A stretch of 11,627 nucleotides of DNA from the NCBI GenBank assembly GCA_030765245.1, contig JAVCCX010000366.1, forward strand, positions 1 through 11,627, given 5' to 3'. The position numbers and the translations under genes are program-made. The stretch is from Candidatus Zophobacter franzmannii. Lineage in GTDB: Bacteria > Cloacimonadota > Cloacimonadia > Cloacimonadales > JAFGVF01. Shown in pieces: positions 5,278 to 11,627 of this stretch; the stretch's first letter is position 1; the number at the start of each line of letters is the position of its first letter. The notes beneath the pieces were generated by a model. It was given only the letters and a program-made list of their open reading frames with translations, ran no database searches and was not told where the DNA came from.

Positions 5278-6525
5278 TTATAGCCCACTCTCATACTTTG
5301 ACAAGAAACTCCTCTTATATCTATGTTTCTGTAAAATCTTATCTTTGAAATCAATGTGACTCTCACATCCTCGCCAATCGATGATACTCTTTGCCATCTG
5401 ATCAAGTTTCTTTAAATACTTTACTCCGTGACTATAAGCCTTAGTATAGCCTTTTTCAAGAATTGAAATCAATAATCTACGATAAATCAGGCTGGCAGCA
5501 AGATAAAGACTATTCTTTTCCAATATCTTCACAATTGGAAGTAAAGGGTCATAAAAATCTCCATTAATATGATCAGCCCATCTGATAAGATATTCTTCTG
5601 CAGCAGTATATCTATTAACTTCTACTAAAAAAATGGATTGATTCTTGCGAAAGTCTGTTTTATTCATGATGAAATCTACTTCATCAGTTACAATTGAATC
5701 TCTCTTATCCGTGCCTATGACCTTCAGAAGTTTATCAAGAGCATAAATCGTTGGTTCTCTTCTAAGTCTGTGGTGCAGGATTTCAATGAGATTTTCCCCA
5801 TCTCCCAACTCTTTGTAAATATCCACTAATAGCCTTTCTCGCTCATTAGCCATATAATACGCTTTCTCTGAGATTTTATTAGCCCAAGTTAAAGCAGTAT
5901 TACCATCGCCACTTTCTAAATAAACCCTGCCTATATCTATTATGCTTGCGCCTGAAAGTTCCGTCAAATGAGCCTTGCATGTTTCTTCATATAGTTTAGC
6001 ATCTCCAATCTGCCTTGCTAATGATTCTATCAAATAAAAAAACCGACTGAATCCATCCTCATCTTTATTTTTATCTTCATCAGTAAGTATTTGAAGCTTT
6101 TCAATCATTACCCTAACAACAGATTCAGGTAAGAATTCACCTGCACAATCTATCAAGCTGTCGCGGACTCCAAAGTCATCCGCAAGGTTGAGTTTAAGTA
6201 TAATTTCTGCAATCTTCTCTTTTCCATCGCAATTCTTTGCATATTCCTTGAAGTATTCAGGAGCCTCATATTTATATATGTCGCTTACATAGCCAGTTGA
6301 GTCATCACAATTACTTAGGACTGCTTGATCAGTTTCATAGAATGAAGCAATTAATTCAACGCCAAGAAGTGGATCAACCGAGCTTGATTTCAGGTCCCGT
6401 AGCATCAAACCCATTCTGTTAGCAAGTTCAGATGTCCCACGCCCATATATCGGACGCTTAATTCTATTCAAACCGTTAATGCTACTCTTGAACTGCTTAA
6501 GATTCTCTTTTGTCGTTTTAGTCAT
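5278..6525 (-). CDS. Helical-repeat protein, probably DUF6880 family
   Basis: A 415-residue soluble protein with no signal peptide or membrane segment. The N-terminal third, with RPIYGRGTSELANRMGLML, VLSNCDDSTGYVSDIY and LADDFGVRDSLIDCAGEFLP, resembles DUF6880 proteins in my memory of that family. The remainder is rich in paired amphipathic helices (for example GDAKLYEETCKAHL, SGDGNTALTWANKI, RYTAAEEYLIRWADHI), typical of TPR- or HEAT-like solenoids that hold protein partners. The ATG at 6525 has GAGAGA about nine bases upstream. The gene stands alone, with 290 bp before it and 376 bp after it up to tetR, so it is probably transcribed by itself. A palindrome TCAGA-AAA-TCTGA (6574-6586) lies about 50 bp upstream of the start. 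No enzymatic motif is seen, and I cannot assign a function. Confidence 0.62.
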   Translation of the reverse strand: MTKTTKENLKQFKSSINGLNRIKRPIYGRGTSELANRMGLMLRDLKSSSVDPLLGVELIASFYETDQAVLSNCDDSTGYVSDIYKYEAPEYFKEYAKNCDGKEKIAEIILKLNLADDFGVRDSLIDCAGEFLPESVVRVMIEKLQILTDEDKNKDEDGFSRFFYLIESLARQIGDAKLYEETCKAHLTELSGASIIDIGRVYLESGDGNTALTWANKISEKAYYMANERERLLVDIYKELGDGENLIEILHHRLRREPTIYALDKLLKVIGTDKRDSIVTDEVDFIMNKTDFRKNQSIFLVEVNRYTAAEEYLIRWADHINGDFYDPLLPIVKILEKNSLYLAASLIYRRLLISILEKGYTKAYSHGVKYLKKLDQMAKSIIDWRGCESHIDFKDKILQKHRYKRSFLSKYESGL

Positions 6526-6676
6526 CTTTTTGTAATCTCTCTATATTTTTATTCATCTATTAAACACTCATCATCAGAAAATCTGAGAAAGCCGCATTAC
6601 TAATATAAAAGGACGAAACCATTATAGATGATTCCCTCCACTAGTTTCGCTCGGTCTGGAAGACAAGTGGAAACAC

Positions 6677-6696
6677 AACAACTCAGGAGAGTTGTT
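6677..6696 (-). terminator. Candidate terminator of the RND efflux operon
   Basis: AACAACTC (6677-6684) and GAGTTGTT (6689-6696) form a perfect 8-bp stem with a 4-nt loop. On the - strand it lies about 120 nt past the tolC-type stop codon and is followed by GTGTTT, a broken T-tract. On the + strand the following bases are only TT. The stem is clear; the terminator role is tentative. Confidence 0.4.
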
Positions 6697-6719
6697 TTAC
6701 ATAACGCAACTGCCATCTA

Positions 6720-6774
6720 TTGCCTTTCTTGCACATCAACTAGTATTTCTTTTCCGTGCTTTCAGTGCCTTCCG
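6720..6774. repeat. Intergenic repeat copy B (matches 2871-2926)
   Basis: Second copy of the repeat described at 2871, again ending TTCCGTGCTTTCAGTGCCTT followed by CCG and again located just downstream of a - strand gene end (tolC-type stop at 6816). The GTG steps TTTCCGTG (6751) and TTTCAGTG (6760) keep the 9-bp spacing. The middle of the element differs by several substitutions and small gaps from copy A. Confidence 0.6.
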
Positions 6775-6815
6775 CCTGCCACGGCGTAATGAAATGAAGA
6801 CGGGTGGTTAAATTC

Positions 6816-8225
6816 TTATTTACCTATTGCTTTTAGGAGCATCAAGGTTGACTGTTGATAATCAATCTGAGCATCGAGTTGCTCGGATTCAGCTTTTTGC
6901 CATCCAGTCTGAGCTTCGAGCAGATCAGAGAGAGTGTTTCTCTTCAGGTCAAAGTTATCCTGGGCAATACGAAGATTTTCAGTCGCCTGCGTTACTGATG
7001 AATTAGCCAATTCGTTTCTAAGGATAGCATCCTTGACTGCAAATTCATTCTTCTTAATCTCAAGCTTCATAAGCTCAATTCCTCGCTCCAGTTCAAGCTT
7101 TGCTGCATCGCGTTTAAATCCTGCCTGCTTGTTTTTAGCATAGGTCTCCCCCCACTTAAATATCGGGAGTGAGAAGTTAGCCATTATCATCGCTTCATCA
7201 GATTTATTTTCATTGCTATTAAGCTCAAACCTTTTTTCAGAATAGGAAGCCTGAACGCCAATCTCCGGCAAATAATCCGCAAAGGCAATTGACTTCTGCT
7301 TTCTTGTAATCTCGTATTTCGCAGTCAGGAGCTGAAAGTCCTTACGATCCAAATACATCTCAGGATCAACTTCCTGCGTAAACTCACTGTTTACTTGCAC
7401 AACGCTATCCTCTAAGGTTATCTCACCACTAAGGTCAATCCCAATCAAGCGTTCCAGAGCCAGAGTTGCGAGTGCATAACCGTGAGTAGCTTTCTGCTTA
7501 TTCAACTTAGCTTCATTGAGCTTTACTTCCGCTTTCAAAAGGCTGTTACGTTGAATCATACCAACCTCAGTTGCATTAGTAAGCTGTCTGACAACCTCCT
7601 GCAACAGTTCCTCATATTGAGTAGCGAGTGTTACCTTACCGTTAAGGGAAACTATGTGCCAATAAGCCAGTTCAGTCTCGATAAGGATGTTCTCACGTTC
7701 CCTCTGATAGTTAACCTCAGCAGCTTCTACGCCAATTTTGGACATCTTATAGGCATTGAGAATCTTCCCACCCATGAACACGGGCTGAGTTGCCTGAATC
7801 GAAGCCATATAGGCATTTCTTAGTGAAAGTGACAGATCCAATCCGGGGAAATAGGCATACTGATTAAATACGGGATTCCCATCTGTTCCAATCACCGGTT
7901 GTCCTGAGTTAGGATCAATAAACAGGTTTGGAGTTAACTCGCCAGTTCCTGAATCATAGTTATATGTTGGAAGGTAACCATCATCAACAGACATCTCAAA
8001 CGGTGCATCCCGATAGAGATAGGTTGCATTAAACGATATCTTTGGGAGGAAGTTGGAACGATACTGCATCTTTTTATAGTCAGCAACACCCTTCTTCGTG
8101 GTTGCTATCTTAATCTCTTCACTATTATCCAGGGCCAGTTGCTTACATTTCTCAACATTGAGTGTAACAGCAAAGACCGGCAGAATAAGAGTTAAGAGGA
8201 GGATTATATTTATCATTCTTTTCAT
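6816..8225 (-). CDS. TolC-family outer-membrane efflux channel
   Basis: The outer-membrane duct of the tripartite pump encoded with it. The 469-residue protein begins with a signal peptide (about residues 1-19, MKRMINIILLLTLILPVFA) and has no lipobox cysteine. The two-fold internal repeat of the family is visible: FLPKISFNATY (59-69) with QPVFMGGK (147-154) in the first half, and YLPEIGVQASY (318-328) with LPIFKWGE (353-360) in the second. Long heptad-rich helices run at about 160-260 and 365-465, as expected for the periplasmic tunnel. A Gly/Pro/Asp-rich insert at about 78-128 probably makes a long extracellular loop in the first half. Its ATG overlaps the RND stop codon by one base (TAATG), so translation is coupled. 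It is the last gene of the operon. Confidence 0.9.
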   Translation of the reverse strand: MKRMINIILLLTLILPVFAVTLNVEKCKQLALDNSEEIKIATTKKGVADYKKMQYRSNFLPKISFNATYLYRDAPFEMSVDDGYLPTYNYDSGTGELTPNLFIDPNSGQPVIGTDGNPVFNQYAYFPGLDLSLSLRNAYMASIQATQPVFMGGKILNAYKMSKIGVEAAEVNYQRERENILIETELAYWHIVSLNGKVTLATQYEELLQEVVRQLTNATEVGMIQRNSLLKAEVKLNEAKLNKQKATHGYALATLALERLIGIDLSGEITLEDSVVQVNSEFTQEVDPEMYLDRKDFQLLTAKYEITRKQKSIAFADYLPEIGVQASYSEKRFELNSNENKSDEAMIMANFSLPIFKWGETYAKNKQAGFKRDAAKLELERGIELMKLEIKKNEFAVKDAILRNELANSSVTQATENLRIAQDNFDLKRNTLSDLLEAQTGWQKAESEQLDAQIDYQQSTLMLLKAIGK

Positions 8226-11200
8226 TATTTTGTCCCCAGTTTTGGTTTGATATTGAAGAATATGGCATAAAGTACAGGCAGGAAGACCAGAGTAATAATT
8301 GTACCCACGAACAATCCGCCCATGATGGTAACAGCCATTGAGCCGAACATAGGGTCATTCAGAAGTGGGATCATACCCAGAATTGTTGTTAATGATGCCA
8401 TCATCACCGGACGCAGTCTGGCAACAGATGATTCCACAATTGCCTGATACGGACTCAGACCTGCCTTGATCTCGGTTTCTATCTCATCAATCAGGACAAC
8501 ACCATTCTTTATCATCATTCCCATTAGTCCAATCGCGCCCACAATAGATACGAAACCAAAGAGTTTACCTGTGAGCAACATCCCGAACACCATTCCGATC
8601 ACTGCAAATGGGATGCAGAGTAGAATCACAAATGGCTTACGGAAATCTTTAAACATTGCAATGAGCATTGTGACCATTAGAATCAGAGCAACCGGAAGGA
8701 ACATCTTGATGTATTTCATCGCGTGCTCCTGGTTATAGTACTCACCTCTCCATTCCATCTTATAGCCCTGAGGTAGCTTGATAGACTCAATCTCCTCGAT
8801 TATCTCATTCCGTACTTCATCAGCTCTATAACCAGGTCCCGGATCACATTGAGCAAGGATTGATCTCTCGCCATTAAACCTCTGAATGACTGGTTCACTC
8901 CACTCTGTTCGCACCTCTTTTGTGACCTGTGACAGAGGAATGCTCCCGATTAAACTACCTTTCAGCTCCTCAAGAGTAACTTCCCCTTGCATTATCTGAC
9001 TGATTGGGATATTGGGAAGCCCTAGACTCCATACCGGGATATCTTTTATATTTCCAATCTTAGAACCATCTGAGGCAACTGTCCTAAGCTTCATCGGAAA
9101 AGTTTCATCGCCCTGATGGAAGTTGCCAATCAGCAGTCCATCGGTCGAGGCAAGGATTGAGTTACTGATATCAGACCGTGAAACACCCACACGTCTTGCA
9201 AGTGGTTGGGAGTAATCAGCTACAATCTGCTTTGTTTTAGGTTCCCAGTTATCTCTGACAATCCCGGTCTTGGGACTATTCCGCATGATAGTCTGAGCCT
9301 GACTCGACAAGTCTTTCAAGACCGCAGGATCAGGACCTGTATACTGTACTTCAACCAGATAATCGGTCAAAACAATGAGGTTATAATGATTAATTCTTAC
9401 TTCAGCAGAAGGATTGTTCTCTGCGAAGTAGGTCTTTATTGCAGGTTTAACTTTGAGCAGTGTTTCATAGTCAGTGAAATCTACAATTAACTCCCCATAA
9501 CTCGCTGATGGTTTCGCTATTCTTCTTACAAGATTATAGCGAGAAGGAGTCATAGAAAGACTTGAAGTAACATTTGTAATCTCGTCTCTGGCAAGAAGAT
9601 CTTGCTCAATCACAAACAGATCAGCATCAACCTGTTCTGTGCTTGATCCCTCAGGTAGTTTATACTCAATATACACCTGATTATAGACAAAATCAGGAAA
9701 GAAAGCACGTTTAAGAAAACGGAAACTATATAGGGATGAGACCAAGAGCACAATAGCAACCAGAATAGTAATCGTTCTGTTCTTCATAGACCAGTTTAGC
9801 ACTGCTCTAAAGATATGATGAATCTTTTTATTATGCGGAATCTCATTCGCTTGATTCTTCTTGATTTTCAGAAACTTCTCTGAGAATACAGGGATTTGAG
9901 TGATTGAGAGAATCCAGCTAAACAGTAGGGAAACAGCTAAAACGATAAAAAGATCTCTCGTGTATGTTCCCGCAGTATCGGGAGATAAGAAGACCGGTAG
10001 AAAGGCAAATATCGCCATAAGGGTTGCCCCGAGTAGCGGCATAGCTGTCTTATTAGGAGTATTGACCAGTGCCTTCTTCCTGTCCATCTTTTGTTGCAGA
10101 TTCACAAGGATACCGTCCACCACCACAATCGAATTATCGACTAGCATTCCCATCGCAACAATGAATGAAGCTAAGGAAACACGCTGAAGGGTTCCTCCTG
10201 CCATCAGAAGAATCGGGAAACTCGCCAATATAGCAAGGATGAGCCCGCTACCAATCAGCAGCCCACTTCGTAATCCCATTGTGAACATCAGAACAATGAT
10301 AACGATTGCAACTGACTCTATCAGGTTAATCAGGAACTGGTTAATGGAACTTTCGACCTTCTCTGGTTGGAAGAATACCTTCTCTATTTCTATCCCGGCA
10401 GGGATTCTACTCTGCAGATCTCTAAGAGTTAGTTCTACCTTCTCACCAAGCTCGATAATATTTCCACCTGATTCCATGGAGATTGAAATACCAAGAGCCG
10501 GTTTCCCATTTCTTCGCATAGTCCTACCATAGGGTGAGATGAGTTCTTTCTTTACATTCGCGATATCTTTGAGCTTCAATTGATCCTGTTCATGACCTTG
10601 AATTATTAGATTCTCAATATCTTCAATAGTCTTCAACTGGTCATTCACAGCAATTCTGATCTTCTCTGTCCCGGCATCGAAGTTACCCGGATACACCTTC
10701 TGGTTTTGACTTCTTAATGTAAGAAGCAACTCAGCCGGATGTACTCCCAGTTTCGCCATCTTGTTTTCTGAAATATATATATTTATCGCTGACTTACGAT
10801 TTCCGTTAATCTGAACCTTCCGGACATTCTCAATAGCGAGAATCTCATTCTTAATCAGCTTTGCATATCTGTTCATCTCTTCATAGGTATAACCGTCGGA
10901 TGTCAGGGCATAGAACATGCCATACACATCACCGAAGTCATCCATGACTACCGGATCAAATGCTTCGGAGGGTAGCTTAGACTTTGCATTATTAACTTTG
11001 CGTCTAAGCAGGTCCCACTTCTGTTCCACAGTCTCATCCGGGGTGGCTGCATTCAGTCGAATTGTTATCTCTGAGTAATTGGCAAGGGAACGGGATGTCA
11101 CCTGTTCTACATCACCCATCGACTGAATCTCTTTCTCGAGTACATCAGTAACTTCCAGCTCAACTTCATGGGCAGAAGCACCGGGATACTTAGTTATCAC

Positions 11201-11338
11201 CATGGCTTGCTTGACTTTGATTTCAGGGTCTTCAAGCTTGCTCATCTTAGCAAATGCCCAGATTCCACTGACGACAATTGCTATCAGAAGAAAGTAGAGA
11301 AGTGCTTTATTCTTAAATGCTAACTCGGTTAGTTTCAT
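8225..11338 (-). CDS. RND-family efflux pump, inner-membrane permease subunit
   Basis: Proton-driven export of hydrophobic or toxic compounds from the periplasm and membrane through a TolC-type channel. The 1037 residues show the RND plan: TM1 at 12-32, a periplasmic loop to about 335, TM2-TM6 at about 338-485, TM7 at about 520-541, a second large loop to about 875, and TM8-TM12 at about 877-1028. The proton-relay positions are present: D401 in MGMLVDNSIVVVDG (TM4; the second Asp of AcrB is N402, a common variant) and K944 in LMGMMIKNGVVLIDE (TM10). The segment KLEDPEIKVKQAMVITKYPG is typical of the HAE-like subgroup of Bacteroidota-type bacteria, which argues against a heavy-metal CusA-type pump. 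The ATG overlaps the adaptor's stop by 4 nt (ATGA). The gene is intact. Substrates cannot be read from sequence. Confidence 0.93.
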   Translation of the reverse strand: MKLTELAFKNKALLYFLLIAIVVSGIWAFAKMSKLEDPEIKVKQAMVITKYPGASAHEVELEVTDVLEKEIQSMGDVEQVTSRSLANYSEITIRLNAATPDETVEQKWDLLRRKVNNAKSKLPSEAFDPVVMDDFGDVYGMFYALTSDGYTYEEMNRYAKLIKNEILAIENVRKVQINGNRKSAINIYISENKMAKLGVHPAELLLTLRSQNQKVYPGNFDAGTEKIRIAVNDQLKTIEDIENLIIQGHEQDQLKLKDIANVKKELISPYGRTMRRNGKPALGISISMESGGNIIELGEKVELTLRDLQSRIPAGIEIEKVFFQPEKVESSINQFLINLIESVAIVIIVLMFTMGLRSGLLIGSGLILAILASFPILLMAGGTLQRVSLASFIVAMGMLVDNSIVVVDGILVNLQQKMDRKKALVNTPNKTAMPLLGATLMAIFAFLPVFLSPDTAGTYTRDLFIVLAVSLLFSWILSITQIPVFSEKFLKIKKNQANEIPHNKKIHHIFRAVLNWSMKNRTITILVAIVLLVSSLYSFRFLKRAFFPDFVYNQVYIEYKLPEGSSTEQVDADLFVIEQDLLARDEITNVTSSLSMTPSRYNLVRRIAKPSASYGELIVDFTDYETLLKVKPAIKTYFAENNPSAEVRINHYNLIVLTDYLVEVQYTGPDPAVLKDLSSQAQTIMRNSPKTGIVRDNWEPKTKQIVADYSQPLARRVGVSRSDISNSILASTDGLLIGNFHQGDETFPMKLRTVASDGSKIGNIKDIPVWSLGLPNIPISQIMQGEVTLEELKGSLIGSIPLSQVTKEVRTEWSEPVIQRFNGERSILAQCDPGPGYRADEVRNEIIEEIESIKLPQGYKMEWRGEYYNQEHAMKYIKMFLPVALILMVTMLIAMFKDFRKPFVILLCIPFAVIGMVFGMLLTGKLFGFVSIVGAIGLMGMMIKNGVVLIDEIETEIKAGLSPYQAIVESSVARLRPVMMASLTTILGMIPLLNDPMFGSMAVTIMGGLFVGTIITLVFLPVLYAIFFNIKPKLGTK

Positions 11339-11627
11339 AGAAGATCTCCGACATTATCACTGGAGGTCTTGTTAATCACCTTTACTTCCTGGTTTTCTTC
11401 AAGAGTGTGAACACCGGCGGTAACCACAACATCACCCTCTGTTAATCCTGAAATAACTTCTATAAGACCATGTGCCGATATATTTTCCACAACGACTTCC
11501 TGTCTCGAAACTCTGTTCTCGTTGCTTAAAATCCAGACATAAGTCTTTTCGGAATCATAGAATACGGCACCGACAGCCACAGCAATGGTACTTTCATTGC
11601 TACTTCCGATAGTTATATCCACCTCCA
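11335..11627 (-). CDS. Periplasmic adaptor (HlyD/MFP family) of the RND pump, C-terminal part
   Basis: Only the last 97 or so codons are inside the window; the frame is open to the right edge, so the start is outside. The sequence AVFYDSEKTYVWIL, VSRQEVVVENIS and IEVISGLTEGDVVVTAGVHTL is the usual membrane-proximal and C-terminal beta domain of RND adaptors, which bridge the pump and the TolC-type channel in the periplasm. In known homologues the full protein is about 350-400 residues, with an N-terminal lipid anchor or signal anchor that cannot be seen here. The stop codon TGA lies inside the ATGA overlap with the pump gene, so adaptor, pump and channel form one operon in that order. Confidence 0.88.
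   Translation of the reverse strand, partial: EVDITIGSSNESTIAVAVGAVFYDSEKTYVWILSNENRVSRQEVVVENISAHGLIEVISGLTEGDVVVTAGVHTLEENQEVKVINKTSSDNVGDLL

Larger units (their letters stand above)
6526..6815. other. Intergenic spacer between tolC-like and DUF6880-like genes
   Basis: These 290 bp hold no supported gene. From right to left they contain a GC-rich inverted patch, CGCC-TGCCAC-GGCG at 6774-6787 (approximate limits); the second copy of the intergenic repeat; a stem-loop that could end the efflux operon; and the upstream region of the DUF6880-like gene with its 13-bp palindrome at 6574-6586. Confidence 0.45.

Noticed and set aside
8466..10532. Several + strand frames of 90-97 codons across the RND gene
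   Set aside because: They are antisense shadows of a clearly conserved 1037-residue pump gene.

Overview
The window looks like chromosomal DNA of an anaerobic, double-membraned (Gram-negative) bacterium, probably of the Bacteroidota/Cloacimonadota (FCB) type. The reasons are AT-leaning composition, weak Shine-Dalgarno sequences at most starts, a complete RND-TolC efflux system of the Bacteroidota style, and an operon of DUF134, DUF5320 and NifX-like proteins of the kind common in strict anaerobes. The phylum is an inference from protein style, not from a marker gene.

Left part (1-2739, + strand). About 300 bp of apparently non-coding DNA with several short palindromes leads into a tight four-gene operon: a DUF134/UPF0251 DNA-binding protein with a zinc ribbon, a 54-residue DUF5320 protein that is easy to miss, a NifX/NifB-C-type cofactor-binding protein, and a flavoprotein of the CoA-disulfide reductase/NADH oxidase family with its redox cysteine. 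Together they suggest a metal/redox module in which a metal-sensing regulator is co-transcribed with a metal-cluster carrier and a thiol/NADH flavoenzyme. That reading is inference.

Middle (2740-5277). A convergent intergenic region carries short-period GTG repeats. It is followed on the - strand by a tetR-MATE efflux operon (translation order tetR then MATE, 14-nt overlap). Both genes are broken by a single-base contraction, at about 4851-4853 and 4016-4017, yet each reads as a normal full-length family member once one base is restored. Upstream of tetR lies a 376-bp gene-free stretch with a cytosine-run cluster (G-runs on the - strand) beside an inverted pair of sequences that match the DnaA-box consensus.

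Right part (5278-11627, - strand). A lone 415-residue helical-repeat protein (probably DUF6880 family) is followed by a 290-bp spacer that holds a stem-loop and a second copy of the repeat seen at 2871. Next comes a translationally coupled tripartite efflux operon, read right to left: periplasmic adaptor (cut by the window edge), a 1037-residue RND pump and a TolC-type outer-membrane channel. The two overlaps (4 nt and 1 nt) show that the three parts are made together. This operon is intact, in contrast to the damaged MATE locus.

I did not see rRNA, tRNA, CRISPR arrays, complete insertion sequences or phage genes.
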